Source of the DNA: Streptococcus sp. Marseille-Q0941
Lineage (GTDB): Bacteria; Bacillota; Bacilli; Lactobacillales; Streptococcaceae
NCBI RefSeq assembly: GCF_943736975.1
Contig: NZ_CALSFO010000005.1
Coordinates: 62,001-126,000 of the forward strand
Reading direction: 5' to 3'
DNA length: 64,000 nt
The notes beneath the pieces are model-generated. The model saw only the letters and a program-made list of their open reading frames with translations. It made no database searches and was not told the DNA's origin. Positions 1 through 9,930 of the stretch are shown here, piece by piece. A program made the translations under genes and the position numbers. Within the stretch, counting starts at the first letter, position 1. The number at the start of each line of letters is the position of its first letter.

Positions 1-3000
1 ACTTGAGTACCGATATGGATGATCTCATCTTGAACTTTTTGAACTTCCTTGCTACTAATCAAGTCTGTCTTAATCAAGACGCCGTCTTTGTAGGTTAGTT
101 GGTAAACTTTTTCAATGATACCAGTTCTTCCTACTTGAACTACCTTAGTTTCACCTTTTGGTAGGTCTGGATCTTCGACTTTTTGAGTCTTATAGGCAAT
201 CTTCTCAGTTTGAGTATCCTGTTCTACCTTGATAGTTGGTATATGTTTTGTACCTACTAAGATGATGGTTGGAGTTGCTTCTTTAATCAGTTTGCTGTCT
301 ACTAATTTTGTAGAGCGCAATTCGTCATTGAAGTATCGTTTTTCGATCGTCTTACGAAGGAGCCCTTCTTCACCAACTTGAGAAATCTTCGTTTCACCTT
401 CTGGAAGAGTGTCATCATTGCGATATTCAGTTGTGCTTGTAATCTTATCTTCTTGAATTTCAAAGAGGGCACGTTCTACTCCAGCACCTTCGACAACCAC
501 CTTGTCAACAGCTTCTTTAACGACTGTTGTCTTAAGATGTTCACGTTTTGTTTCAGTACCATTGATGTAGGTTACTTTATAGAGGTCTGATTTCTCACCA
601 TCTTGACCTTCTACCTCAGTCACTCTATAACCGATTGGTTTAGTAGTGTCTTTACGAACCTTAACGGTAAATGGAATTGGACTTGTCTCACTTGCTTCTC
701 TAATCTCTTTGACACGAGTTCCGACCTGGATGATTTCATCCACTGGATCTGTAGTGATGTTAGATTCTACAAATGTACGAGAAGTTTCTTCACCGTTCAC
801 CTTGGTTACAGAGTAGCGATTTGTTTTCTGACCCTTCTTACCTGGCTGGATAACCTTAGTTGTTCCTGCAGGAAGTTGATCTGAAAACTCTTTGAGAGTA
901 TTGTAATCGATTGACTCTGTCTCTTCTACAAACTCAGTGGTTTCAACAATAGGTGTCGCATTTCCGACACGAACGACACGGTTGACTGCATCTTTAATCT
1001 TGTGTTCAGAAACGATGGTACGACCGATTTCTTTACCATTTCGATAGCTTACCAAGAAAGTACGGACAATTTGTCCTGGAGTTCCTTCTACATCAACAAC
1101 ACTTTCTCCTGCCGGAAGTGTATTGTCAGAGACATAAACAGTCTTGAATGGAACATCAACCTGTTCATCCAATGTACGTTCTGTCATCTTAGAAGTACCG
1201 ATTACTGTGATTTCGTCAACAGCTTTTGGATTCTCAACTTTTGATATTTCCTTACGAGAAACTTCGACATCGTCCTCATAGGTAACTTCATAAGTTGTTG
1301 TGATGGTACCAGGAGATCCGACTTGAGTAATCTTGCTGTAGCCTTCTGGTTGGGTTTCATCTTTTTCGATAACCTTGTTGAAGTTTTTTTCTTCGACAAC
1401 AACTACATTTTTGATTGATACAACCACACCTAGGCCTTTAACAACGATCTTATTCTTCTTCTCTTTGAGGGTATTTTCATTGACCAAGGTACGATCAACG
1501 AGTTTGTCATTGAGGTAGGTTAGTTTATATTGACTTTCAATACGACCTTTTTCACCTTCTTGACGAACTTCTTCGTAGCCTTTTGGTTTCGTGTAGTCGT
1601 ATTCAACTACAGTTTCAAAGTCAACATCCTTAACCTCAGTAGTGTATTCTACTTTTTCTACTGCACTACCAACTGTGATAATACGTTTGACTGGTTTGTC
1701 AATCACTGTTTCAGACGTCAAAGTCTTACCAGCTTCCTTACCATTCAGTTTTCTAATTTGGTAAGTCTTTTCAATAGAACCATTCTTACCAGCTTGATTT
1801 TCAAATTGATAAGTCTTTGGTTTTGTTGGGTCAGTTCTGATTTCTGTTTCGTATGCAACAGTTTCTTTCTCAGTAACAGTTTCAAATGTTTCCTTCGCTG
1901 TACCAATCAAGATAATCTCTTTTGTAGGTTCAAGAATTGTTTCTTCAGAAATGATCTGATGTCCTACAACTGTGTCACCAACTTTGGTAATCTTGTATAC
2001 ATTAACTTTCTTACCAGCGACACCTTTTTGAACAGTCTCTTTAAATCCGATAGGAAGTTCATCTGTCTCACGAGTTTCGATGATGTACTCTGTTGTTGTC
2101 GTTGTACGAAGTGTTTCAACCGTTTTATCACCAACGATATCTACTGGAGCTAATGGCTTACCATCTAGAGTGTTACGTCCAATGAAGACATTATTACTCT
2201 TGGCATTTAAGTTCACCCAATCACCATCATATAGTCTAAAGAAACCATTTTTGTTTAGTGTATCTGCGATGAATTTATTGTCTGTAGCTGTTACTTTAAC
2301 AGTATCGTTGAGGCGGTTGATGCCAAAGAAAGCTTGCATTAGGTCTTTGATAACTCTACCGTCCGTTTTACGGGTAACATCATAACGTTGCCATGGTTCA
2401 TTGTCTTTATACTTAAAGGTATTGCTATTGACATTAATAGAAGCTGCGTTTGTGCTTTCAATTGCTACCGCATTCTTCCATCTTGATTTGATTTTCGATA
2501 CAGTCAACTCATTGTTGTCAATGTTGATACTTCCTCTAGTCTTGGTAAATGGTACTTTTGTAACCTTGTTTACACGTTTTCCAGTAATACGGTCAATAAC
2601 GCTTGCTACATAAGTTGTATCATCATTGATGTAAATCGGTAACTGCTTGATGTCATCTACTTCAATCTTGTTTCTTGAAATCGTGATGTCACCTGAACCA
2701 CCACCTTCAACACCTCTAGATGCTTGAGCAGTATTGTTGTTGACAGAGATGATATAGTCTGTCGAATCACCAGTGATGGTGTTTCCTTCAATGTTTAGAC
2801 TATAATCATTTGAACTTTCGTTATTTCTAAAGAGAATACCAAAGGTTCCTAGTTGTCCATCTTCAAATGGTTTTGTCAAACCTTCAATGGTATTATTTGA
2901 AATGACATAACGACCTTTATCAAGAGGTTTAGTCCATTTATGATTTTTCTCATTTGTCAGGATAGAGATGGCTGTGTAACCACGGTAACGAGCCGGATCA

Positions 3001-4589
3001 TCATCATCGTTTTCCAACTTAAAGATTGGATCTTGTGTTACCTTGTTATTACGAATAATGACATCTGTCATAGGATTGGCACGGTTATAGACCTCGATAC
3101 CATTCAAACGGTCTCCAAGTGAGACGTTGTTTTCGATGAGGATTTTATTCCCGTCGTGAATATCCAAGCCTTTACGGTAGTTGTAGTTTGTATAGTTTCC
3201 AGTATAGGTAATACCATCATTATAGGACCCAGCCATTGAGGCTGCACCATATCCAGTACCACCGTCCAACTCATGACCGTTGTATGACAAGATATTATTG
3301 TCTACAACAAAATTACGTTGGTAACCGAACATAACACCAGCAACACGGTTGTTATGAAGAAAAGAGTTGGTTACCTTGTTACCGTCCATGATAGGTACAT
3401 CTGGATCTCCGATAGACTTGACTTCATCTGAAACCTTTTCAGAGATACTGCTATAACGAATTGGTTTACCACTAGCATCATACTCTTGAGCTGTTGCCTT
3501 ACTTGAACCAAAGAAAACACCAGCTCTGTTGAATTTCATAGCACGAACGTCATTAATCGTAACATTTGAAGAATCGTTTACGTAGATACCGTTTGAACGT
3601 CCAAAGTAAGATTTCCCCTTACGGTAAAACTCATTATCCTTAGTATAGTCTGATGAATCATACGTATGTTCAACAGTTAAGCGACCTACAGTAAAGTCCT
3701 TCTTATTTTGAATGAGGATTGCAGACTCGTAACGGTTATCCGTCAAGTTTGTTTCAGGATCGTGTTCTCCATCTTGTTTTTTGTTAAACAAGATTTTTGT
3801 ATTGTTACGACTTGGACCACTACCGATCAAACCTTTTACATTGGCATAGTTCTCATCGATAACCAAGGTTTTCTTCAAGAGGACATTCCCTGAAACCATT
3901 ACGGCAGCTCCGCCTTCAACCTCGTTGGCTGCTTTCAGTGCTTTTTGGAGAGCATCACTTGCTTCAACCTTACCAGTTGTATCTAATCCAAAATCCGTAG
4001 CTTTGACATACTTACCGTATGTTGCGTCTTCATATACTTTTGTATCGCTAGCTGCAGCTCTTCTACGACGAACTCTAGGAGCTGCTGATTCATTTTTAGG
4101 AGCTTTCGGTTCCTCTTTAGGAGTAGTTACCCCCTCTTGAGGTGTCTCTGACAACTTTTTCAGTTCTTCTTCAGGTGTTGTTTCAGCTGCCGGTTGTTCT
4201 ACCTTAGGCTGTTCTGTTGTTGGTTGCTCTTGGACAGGTTGTTCTGCTGCTGGTTTTTCTGCTGCTGGTTTTTCTTCAGCAACTTCCTTCTCAGCAGGAG
4301 ACTTGTCTGCTTCCTTTTCTGCCACTTCTGTTGTAGAAGTAGATCCTTCCGGCGCTAAAACTGCAGACTTCCCCTCATCAGCAACCATCTCTTTCTTGTC
4401 ATTAGCAGCGATTTCACTCTTTTGATTTGTGTTCTTATTTAATGAAGCTGCTGGTTCATCCTGATTTTGAACAACTGTGTTATTTGAGAAATCAGTTGTA
4501 TCAGCTTTAACATGCACCTGACCCAATTGGACGGTAGTTAAAATCCCAATTGTCAACAGTGAATATTTTGTTGATTTTCTAATGTTCAT
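1..4589 (-). CDS. Large secreted surface protein with beta-helix and G5 repeats (partial, C-terminus off left edge)
   Basis: The reading frame is open for about 1529 codons from ATG at 4589 and runs off the left edge. Residues 1-29 form a signal peptide (basic MNIRK start, hydrophobic stretch, VKA before the cut); it is not a YSIRK type. Residues about 30-175 are a Glu/Pro/Ala-rich linker ending in an Arg cluster (RVRRRRAAA). From about 176 to 810 the protein is rich in Asn and short beta-strand repeats, like a pectate-lyase-type right-handed beta-helix. From about 810 onward there are about eight tandem G5-like units, each ending in a motif such as EIIxVGT, the last at the window edge. The family is expected to be anchored to the cell wall, but the anchor is not in the window. 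The start is supported by GGAG upstream and its own promoter. Role is inferred: host glycan binding or degradation, or adhesion. The exact substrate is unknown. Confidence 0.85.
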   Translation of the reverse strand, partial: MNIRKSTKYSLLTIGILTTVQLGQVHVKADTTDFSNNTVVQNQDEPAASLNKNTNQKSEIAANDKKEMVADEGKSAVLAPEGSTSTTEVAEKEADKSPAEKEVAEEKPAAEKPAAEQPVQEQPTTEQPKVEQPAAETTPEEELKKLSETPQEGVTTPKEEPKAPKNESAAPRVRRRRAAASDTKVYEDATYGKYVKATDFGLDTTGKVEASDALQKALKAANEVEGGAAVMVSGNVLLKKTLVIDENYANVKGLIGSGPSRNNTKILFNKKQDGEHDPETNLTDNRYESAILIQNKKDFTVGRLTVEHTYDSSDYTKDNEFYRKGKSYFGRSNGIYVNDSSNVTINDVRAMKFNRAGVFFGSSKATAQEYDASGKPIRYSSISEKVSDEVKSIGDPDVPIMDGNKVTNSFLHNNRVAGVMFGYQRNFVVDNNILSYNGHELDGGTGYGAASMAGSYNDGITYTGNYTNYNYRKGLDIHDGNKILIENNVSLGDRLNGIEVYNRANPMTDVIIRNNKVTQDPIFKLENDDDDPARYRGYTAISILTNEKNHKWTKPLDKGRYVISNNTIEGLTKPFEDGQLGTFGILFRNNESSNDYSLNIEGNTITGDSTDYIISVNNNTAQASRGVEGGGSGDITISRNKIEVDDIKQLPIYINDDTTYVASVIDRITGKRVNKVTKVPFTKTRGSINIDNNELTVSKIKSRWKNAVAIESTNAASINVNSNTFKYKDNEPWQRYDVTRKTDGRVIKDLMQAFFGINRLNDTVKVTATDNKFIADTLNKNGFFRLYDGDWVNLNAKSNNVFIGRNTLDGKPLAPVDIVGDKTVETLRTTTTTEYIIETRETDELPIGFKETVQKGVAGKKVNVYKITKVGDTVVGHQIISEETILEPTKEIILIGTAKETFETVTEKETVAYETEIRTDPTKPKTYQFENQAGKNGSIEKTYQIRKLNGKEAGKTLTSETVIDKPVKRIITVGSAVEKVEYTTEVKDVDFETVVEYDYTKPKGYEEVRQEGEKGRIESQYKLTYLNDKLVDRTLVNENTLKEKKNKIVVKGLGVVVSIKNVVVVEEKNFNKVIEKDETQPEGYSKITQVGSPGTITTTYEVTYEDDVEVSRKEISKVENPKAVDEITVIGTSKMTERTLDEQVDVPFKTVYVSDNTLPAGESVVDVEGTPGQIVRTFLVSYRNGKEIGRTIVSEHKIKDAVNRVVRVGNATPIVETTEFVEETESIDYNTLKEFSDQLPAGTTKVIQPGKKGQKTNRYSVTKVNGEETSRTFVESNITTDPVDEIIQVGTRVKEIREASETSPIPFTVKVRKDTTKPIGYRVTEVEGQDGEKSDLYKVTYINGTETKREHLKTTVVKEAVDKVVVEGAGVERALFEIQEDKITSTTEYRNDDTLPEGETKISQVGEEGLLRKTIEKRYFNDELRSTKLVDSKLIKEATPTIILVGTKHIPTIKVEQDTQTEKIAYKTQKVEDPDLPKGETKVVQVGRTGIIEKVYQLTYKDGVLIKTDLISSKEVQKVQDEIIHIGTQ

Positions 4590-4704
4590 TTTCTTTTTCT
4601 CCAAATTCTCATTTAGCCATCATCTCTTTATAAGATTTGAATCGTGCATAAATATCCTTGTTTCGCCTGTTTTAGGGCGCAAAATATTTATTCTATACTA
4701 TTCT

Positions 4705-4733
4705 ATAATACAGTGATATAGGGCGAAAGTCAA
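4705..4733 (-). promoter_or_regulatory. Promoter of the surface protein gene
   Basis: On the minus strand TTGACT (4728-4733) and TATTAT (4705-4710) are separated by exactly 17 bases, a good sigma-A promoter. It leaves a leader of about 110 bases that holds a short GC-rich inverted repeat (GCGCC/GGCG) just after the start site. Confidence 0.75.
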
Positions 4734-4823
4734 TAAATTTTAACCAAAATTTTTATTTATCCAACTAATACTTTTCGTTTACGATTTTTTCTAAAATTTG
4801 TGTCTTTTTGATACTTTTTATTC

Positions 4824-4855
4824 AAAAAAGCTAGGAGTTTTTTCCTAGCTTTTTT
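4824..4855 (-). terminator. hisS terminator
   Basis: A perfect inverted repeat (AGCTAGGA / TCCTAGCT) is flanked by A and T runs of six, just beyond the hisS stop codon. The symmetric flanks would let it work in both directions. Confidence 0.85.
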
Positions 4856-4863
4856 GGGTTCTT

Positions 4864-6141
4864 TTATACTAATTTTTCAAATACTTCTGGGAAATTGTGG
4901 CTGATAGCATCAAGTGACACTTGAACTTCTTCTCGAGTTTGGTTATTCTTGACCGTCACTTGTCCACTTTCGACTTCGCTCTCTCCTAGAGTGATGAGAG
5001 TCTTAGCCGCAAAGACATCGGCTGACTTGAACTGAGCTTTGAGTTTACGGTTGAGGTAATCACGCTCTGCTTTGAAGCCTTGTTGACGAAGAGCTTGTAC
5101 CAATTCCAAGGCCTTGAGATTAGCTCCCTCACCAAGAACAGCAATATAGACGTCTAGGGCATTTTCGATAGGAAGTGCTACACCTTGTTTTTCAAGGATG
5201 AGAAGCAGACGCTCAACACCAAGTCCTAAACCAAATCCAGCAGTTTCAGGACCACCGAAGTAGGCAACTAAGCCATCGTAGCGACCACCTGCACAGACTG
5301 TCAATTCATTACCCTCGATTTCTGTGATAAACTCAAAAATGGTGTGGTTGTAGTAGTCCAGACCACGCACCATATTGGTATCGATGATGTAGTCTACTCC
5401 AAGACTTTCCAACATCTGACGAACAGCATCAAAGTGGGCTTGGCTTTCCTCATCAAGGTAATCTAAGATAGATGGTGCATTCTCCACTGCTACCTTATCT
5501 TCTTTCTCCTTCGAGTCTAAGACACGAAGAGGATTTTCCTCCAAACGTCGTTGGCTATCCTTAGACAAACTATCTTTGAGTGGTGTTAAGTAATCAATCA
5601 AAGCTTGACGATAGGCCGCACGGCTTTCAGGATTTCCAAGAGTGTTGAGGTGTAGTTTGACGCCTTGAATCCCGATTGCTTTCAAAAAGTGGGCTGCCAT
5701 AGCGATGGTTTCCACATCGGTAGCAGGATTGCTAGAGCCAAAGCACTCCACACCAATCTGGTGGAATTGGCGCAATCGACCTGCTTGTGGACGCTCATAG
5801 CGGAACATTGGGCCCATGTAGTAGAACTTGCTTGGTTTTTGAACTTCTGGTGCGAAGAGTTTATTTTCCACATAAGAACGAACGACTGGAGCAGTTCCTT
5901 CTGGACGGAGGGTAATATGACGGTCGCCCTTGTCGTAAAAATCGTACATTTCCTTGGTTACGATATCCGTTGTGTCTCCAACGGAACGACTGATGACTTC
6001 GTAATGCTCAAAAATAGGGGTACGTACTTCTGCGTAGTTGTAGCGCTTGAAGATTTCACGGGCAAAGCCTTCAACGTACTGCCATTTGGCAGACTCAGCA
6101 GGTAAAATATCCTGCGTTCCTTTTGGTTTTTGTAATTTCAT
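4864..6141 (-). CDS. hisS: Histidine--tRNA ligase
   Basis: Cytoplasmic class II aminoacyl-tRNA synthetase that charges tRNA-His with histidine using ATP. The 425 residues match the usual length. Class II motif 2 is visible as [16 protein letters not shown], the histidine-specific motif as [12 protein letters not shown], and motif 3 as [13 protein letters not shown]. The C-terminal anticodon-binding domain follows from about residue 330. ATG at 6141 is preceded by AAAGAGG. The MFS gene ends 78 bases upstream with no clear terminator between them, so read-through is possible; a TAAAAT box in the gap suggests an additional promoter. No T-box leader was seen. The gene ends at a strong hairpin terminator. 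Confidence 0.97.
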   Translation of the reverse strand: MKLQKPKGTQDILPAESAKWQYVEGFAREIFKRYNYAEVRTPIFEHYEVISRSVGDTTDIVTKEMYDFYDKGDRHITLRPEGTAPVVRSYVENKLFAPEVQKPSKFYYMGPMFRYERPQAGRLRQFHQIGVECFGSSNPATDVETIAMAAHFLKAIGIQGVKLHLNTLGNPESRAAYRQALIDYLTPLKDSLSKDSQRRLEENPLRVLDSKEKEDKVAVENAPSILDYLDEESQAHFDAVRQMLESLGVDYIIDTNMVRGLDYYNHTIFEFITEIEGNELTVCAGGRYDGLVAYFGGPETAGFGLGLGVERLLLILEKQGVALPIENALDVYIAVLGEGANLKALELVQALRQQGFKAERDYLNRKLKAQFKSADVFAAKTLITLGESEVESGQVTVKNNQTREEVQVSLDAISHNFPEVFEKLV

Positions 6142-6219
6142 AGGGAATCCTCTTTAAAACTTAATAGTCTTATTTTACCATAAATGAAGGGATTGGGACA
6201 GTATGAAGAAAGTATGGAT

Positions 6220-7467
6220 TTAAAGATTATTTTTGAGATTGAGACTTGTCAGAAGAATAGCTAATAAAGAAAGAGACACAAAAAGCATCCAAGTCAACTG
6301 TATATCCCATACTGCCACCAGTGAAAAACAGGCCGTCCCCACTGGTATGGATAGAGTAAACAACAAACCTAAAAAATTACTGGTACGAGAGAGAACCTCT
6401 GGAGCAAGATTTTTCATGAGCAGAGCACTGATCTTTGGAGAAATTTTCCCAGAAACATACATGGTAAAAAAGACGAAGAGCATCCCGAGCAAAACTTGGT
6501 TTAACAAATTAGATAGACCAACTAGACTGGCTCCTAATGTAACCCACATCATCAATCTAGGCAGAGATTGCTTCCCAAAATAATCATTGCCCGTAAGGCT
6601 ACTGATGATAACTGCTAATAAAGTAGTCAATTGTAAGATAAACAAGGCATCCTTGTAGGAAAAATTCAGTAAGGAATGATTTAAAAGGAAGATGTTATAG
6701 ATACCACCTAAGGCACCACCCAAAGCATTGATAAGTAAGATAGCAAAGAGCATAAAACCAAAGTTTTTCTGTCCGCTTTTAAGAAAAACGAGACGTAGGT
6801 TTCGGTAAATCGTTAAAAACTGATCTTTGATAGAAAGCTTCTCATTTTTCAGTGATTTATCATCAACAAGTGGAGTTGATAAGCTTAATTCAACCCTTCC
6901 TAAAAAGAGAATGAGAGCTGACACTAGGAAAAATATGGCATTGATTCCAGCTACGAGCGAAAAGTTCTGTGTCGACACCCCTAATAGCCAAACTCCGAAA
7001 GCCTGCCCGCCAATCGCAGAGATGTAGGTAATAAACTGGGAAAAGGAATAGGCTTCCATCAGATTTGGCTCTGCCACTTTTTCTTTAACGAGAGGCATTC
7101 GCAAGCCCCCTGCAAAATCACTGGCTACATCACTAATGACATTGATGAGACAAAGGGTCGAAAAGGCAAAGAAACTAGCTTGCTGAACAACTAGGGCTGC
7201 TAGAAAAAATAAAATTGCCTGAAACAAACCGCTATAGACCATCCATTTGACCTTGTCCCTCGTGTAATCTGCCCGAATCCCTACAAAAACTGTAAAGAGA
7301 GTCGGAAGAATCATGACAATATTCGCCATAGCAACAGCAAACGAAGCTTGTGGCAAGGTAGATGCATAGACGATAAATACCAGGTTGAAAATCGAAGCAC
7401 CAAAAGCATTGAAGAAGCGTGACAAAGTCAAGAGTCGATAAGCTTGATTTCTAAACAATAGTTTCAT
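6220..7467 (-). CDS. Major facilitator superfamily transporter
   Basis: A 415-residue membrane protein with about twelve hydrophobic segments in two halves joined by a polar loop (about residues 190-215). The first segments and the RADYTRDK loop after TM2 resemble the drug/macrolide-type MFS group (MefE/YqgE-like permeases). Substrate cannot be read from sequence. It lies directly downstream of an Rgg-type regulator on the same strand but behind that gene's terminator, so Rgg control of this promoter is a reasonable inference only. No second exporter subunit or biosynthetic gene is next to it. Start chosen at 7467, with a weak purine-rich RBS (GAAGGGAG). Confidence 0.85.
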   Translation of the reverse strand: MKLLFRNQAYRLLTLSRFFNAFGASIFNLVFIVYASTLPQASFAVAMANIVMILPTLFTVFVGIRADYTRDKVKWMVYSGLFQAILFFLAALVVQQASFFAFSTLCLINVISDVASDFAGGLRMPLVKEKVAEPNLMEAYSFSQFITYISAIGGQAFGVWLLGVSTQNFSLVAGINAIFFLVSALILFLGRVELSLSTPLVDDKSLKNEKLSIKDQFLTIYRNLRLVFLKSGQKNFGFMLFAILLINALGGALGGIYNIFLLNHSLLNFSYKDALFILQLTTLLAVIISSLTGNDYFGKQSLPRLMMWVTLGASLVGLSNLLNQVLLGMLFVFFTMYVSGKISPKISALLMKNLAPEVLSRTSNFLGLLFTLSIPVGTACFSLVAVWDIQLTWMLFVSLSLLAILLTSLNLKNNL

Positions 7468-7575
7468 AGATAATCTCCCTTCTTGTTCGAAGTTCTATAT
7501 AAAGTATGACAATAGTATAGCACTTAGAAATTTCAAAGGAAGAACTTTTGAATATATGCAACAAACAAAATAAGC

Positions 7576-7632
7576 AAAAAAAAACGATAGAACTTGCTAA
7601 TACTAATCAGTATCTTCACAGTCCTATCGTTT
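7576..7632 (-). terminator. Terminator of the rgg gene
   Basis: AAACGATAG and CTATCGTTT pair around a loop of about 33 bases that itself can fold (ATACTGATTAGTAT). A run of nine T on the minus strand follows the hairpin. Confidence 0.75.
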
Positions 7633-7659
7633 CAATTTAATTTGCATAGTTGCAGATAT

Positions 7660-8511
7660 TCAACACTCTATGGCGCTTCTATAATAATCTGCAGATTTGC
7701 TACAACCAATCATCTCGAAAATACGGACAGCATCCTCCATTTTTCTCTGACCTTCCTCCGCTCTTCCTTGCTTACTATCAAGCAAACCTTCTGCCCATAG
7801 GTAGACTATTCGAAAATAGGTTTCATTTTCTTCAAAAAAGTTCTTTTCAATTTGTTTTTTGAAATAGAGGGCATTGGTAAAATCACCAGCTTCAATACAG
7901 GCCATAAAACCATTGAGGAGCAAGGTGTGCATCATATTTCGATTTTTCCCAACACCTTGCAAGAAATCTGACTTCCGCAACATTTCCCGAGTATACTTTG
8001 TCAAAAGCTGAACTGATAAAAGAGGTGAACAGGAAGAAAAGAAGGAAAGTTCATAGAGTCCCCAAATTTCAACAGAAAATAGATAATCATGTAGGACTCT
8101 TTCTTCCTCAGAGGTCAGTGTAATCGTCTCATCAATAGCTTTCATATAGGATTTTATCAAAATAGCATTGAGAATATGTTCTTGTTTATCCTTTGAAAAA
8201 GGGATTTGTTGGTATTCTCTCTGATAGAGGGTATGCAAAGATGTTAAATCTTTTGGGTTTACGGCTTTAAACAGTTGATTTCTGAATTCAGAATTAGCAT
8301 CCTGATGAAAACCTCTCGCCAAAAATAATAATTCTTCCATACTCGCATGAATATTCTCCAAAGCTGTGATTAACTTTGGAGCAGATATTTCACTCTGAAC
8401 ATTTTCAAAACGTGATAATAAGGATACTGAAAAGCGTCCGCCTGTTGCTTTTCTCAAGGAAATTTTTCTAGATTCCCGTAACTCTTTAAAAACTTTACCT
8501 AAATTCTTCAT
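7660..8511 (-). CDS. Rgg/GadR/MutR family transcriptional regulator
   Basis: The 283 residues fit the Rgg family. Residues about 5-60 form an XRE-type helix-turn-helix (LGKVFKELRESR, then SLLSRFENVQSEIS), and the rest is an all-helical repeat region like the peptide-binding TPR domain of Rgg proteins. Such regulators usually sense short hydrophobic peptides (SHP) imported by the oligopeptide permease. I found no SHP-like ORF in either flank (7468-7659 or 8512-8642). The downstream MFS gene is the likeliest target by position. Divergent from the membrane gene at 8643. Exact ligand and regulon are unknown. Confidence 0.9.
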   Translation of the reverse strand: MKNLGKVFKELRESRKISLRKATGGRFSVSLLSRFENVQSEISAPKLITALENIHASMEELLFLARGFHQDANSEFRNQLFKAVNPKDLTSLHTLYQREYQQIPFSKDKQEHILNAILIKSYMKAIDETITLTSEEERVLHDYLFSVEIWGLYELSFFSSCSPLLSVQLLTKYTREMLRKSDFLQGVGKNRNMMHTLLLNGFMACIEAGDFTNALYFKKQIEKNFFEENETYFRIVYLWAEGLLDSKQGRAEEGQRKMEDAVRIFEMIGCSKSADYYRSAIEC

Positions 8512-8583
8512 ACTATTGCCACTCGTCTTTTATTTTTTCCTATTTTATCATAATTCCTAATAAATACTAGTCTCTAGTCAGCA

Positions 8584-8612
8584 TTTACAATCTCCCACAA
8601 GCATGGTACAAT
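8584..8612 (+). promoter_or_regulatory. Promoter of the ECF S-component-like gene
   Basis: TTTACA (8584-8589) and TACAAT (8607-8612) are separated by 17 bases, 30 bases ahead of the AAGGAG/ATG of the gene at 8643. Confidence 0.75.
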
Positions 8613-8642
8613 GAATAACATCAGATATGCGAAGGAGAACTT

Positions 8643-9212
8643 ATGAAAAAGAATATTTTGACAACTCTTGTAGCCGCCCTGGTCTACTTTCTCTGTATCG
8701 GAGTGGGTGTTCTACTAGGGAGCCTTGTCGACCACACTGGAAATATGTTTTACGCCCCTGCCTTTGCTGCCCTAGTGGGTGGTAGCGTCTATATGGTCCT
8801 TTTAGCAAAGGTTCCTCGTTTTGGAGCGATTACTACGATTGGACTCGTCATCTCTCTCTTTTTCCTATCTAGTAAGCATGGTCCTGGAGCCTTTCTGCCA
8901 GGAATTATCTGCGGTCTTGCAGCAGATGGCATCGCTCACCTAGGTCACTATAAAGATAAGGTTAAAAACCTTCTTTCCTTCCTAGTTTTTGCTTTTGGCA
9001 CTACTGGCCCCATCCTACTCATGTGGTTAACCCCTCAAGACTATATAGCAACTCTAGTCGCTCGTGGAAAATCTCAGGACTATATCGATCGCATCATGGT
9101 TGCACCGAATCCTGCTAATGTCCTACTCTTTATCACAAGTGTTCTCATTGGCGCTTTGCTTGGTGCCCTGATTGGACAAGTGCTCGTTAAAAAGTTTGCA
9201 AATAAAATGTGA
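8643..9212 (+). CDS. MptD/TIGR02185-like integral membrane protein (putative ECF transporter S component)
   Basis: A 189-residue, very hydrophobic protein with about five or six membrane segments and Gly-rich turns, resembling the small substrate-binding (S) components of energy-coupling factor transporters. These recruit the shared EcfAA'T module, which is not in this window. The vitamin or metal bound cannot be told. ATG 8643 has a strong AAGGAG RBS and its own promoter. It is convergent with the methionine transporter operon, with a shared terminator between them. Family assignment is from overall character and memory of this position in relatives rather than a diagnostic motif. Confidence 0.75.
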   Translation: MKKNILTTLVAALVYFLCIGVGVLLGSLVDHTGNMFYAPAFAALVGGSVYMVLLAKVPRFGAITTIGLVISLFFLSSKHGPGAFLPGIICGLAADGIAHLGHYKDKVKNLLSFLVFAFGTTGPILLMWLTPQDYIATLVARGKSQDYIDRIMVAPNPANVLLFITSVLIGALLGALIGQVLVKKFANKM

Positions 9213-9213
9213 T

Positions 9214-9238
9214 AAAAAAAGAGCCACACGGCTCTTTT
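9214..9238. terminator. Bidirectional terminator between convergent genes
   Basis: AAAAGAGCC-acac-GGCTCTTTT is symmetric and lies between two convergent genes; its right arm overlaps the metI stop codon. Confidence 0.85.
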
Positions 9239-9929
9239 ATTTATGACTTAATTTCTTGGTCAAGAAGTCTCCCAAGAACTGGATTGTAAAGATAATCAAG
9301 ATAATAATAAGCGTCGCAAGGACTGTCACATCATGATTGAAACGGTTAAATCCATAGGCGATAGCTACGTTACCGATACCACCTGCTCCGACCGCTCCCG
9401 CCATAGCTGTTTCACCAACAAGGGAAATCAAGGTCACAGTTGTCACACGGATCAAGTCTGGTAGACCTTCTGATAGGTAAACTCCCACAATGTCCCAGAA
9501 TGTAGCTCCACTGGCTTGAGCAGCCTCGATGACACCTCCGTCAAGCTCTGCCAAGACTACTTGCACCTGACGGGCAAAGAAGGCAAAGACTGCAAAAGAT
9601 AACGGTACGATAGCTGCATTTGGTCCGATACTCGTCCCTACTATTAGGTGAGAGAAGGGGGACAAGACTGCCAAGAGAATGATAAATGGCACCGCACGGA
9701 AAATAGAGGTAATCTTATCCAAAATCCAGAAAACTACCTTATTTTCCAAAACACCACCTGGCGCTGTCAAGACAAGGAAAAGCCCTGCAACCAGTCCTAA
9801 GAAACCTCCGATGATAAAGGAAAGAACCGTCATATAAAGAGTTAAGTAGATAGCTGTTCCCCAGCCAGCCTGACCAAACCAACCCATCTTGTAGACGTTT
9901 GGTAAGTATGCTTTAATCAATTCTGCCAT
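9237..9929 (-). CDS. metI: Methionine ABC transporter permease MetI
   Basis: A 230-residue permease with about five membrane segments. The typical permease EAA-type loop is visible near residues 135-155 (GVIEAAQASGATFWDIVG). It forms the channel of the D/L-methionine importer with MetN and MetQ in the cell membrane. It starts one base after the metN stop, so the two are translated together. Last gene of the operon metQ - M20 peptidase - metN - metI, ending in a bidirectional terminator. Confidence 0.95.
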   Translation of the reverse strand: MAELIKAYLPNVYKMGWFGQAGWGTAIYLTLYMTVLSFIIGGFLGLVAGLFLVLTAPGGVLENKVVFWILDKITSIFRAVPFIILLAVLSPFSHLIVGTSIGPNAAIVPLSFAVFAFFARQVQVVLAELDGGVIEAAQASGATFWDIVGVYLSEGLPDLIRVTTVTLISLVGETAMAGAVGAGGIGNVAIAYGFNRFNHDVTVLATLIIILIIFTIQFLGDFLTKKLSHK

Positions 9930-9930
9930 C

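Noticed and set aside
1530..2153. 207-codon plus-strand ORF
   Set aside because: Shadow of the G5 repeat region of the large surface protein; the codon pattern is that of the other strand.
5665..6105. 146-codon plus-strand ORF
   Set aside because: Antisense shadow of hisS.
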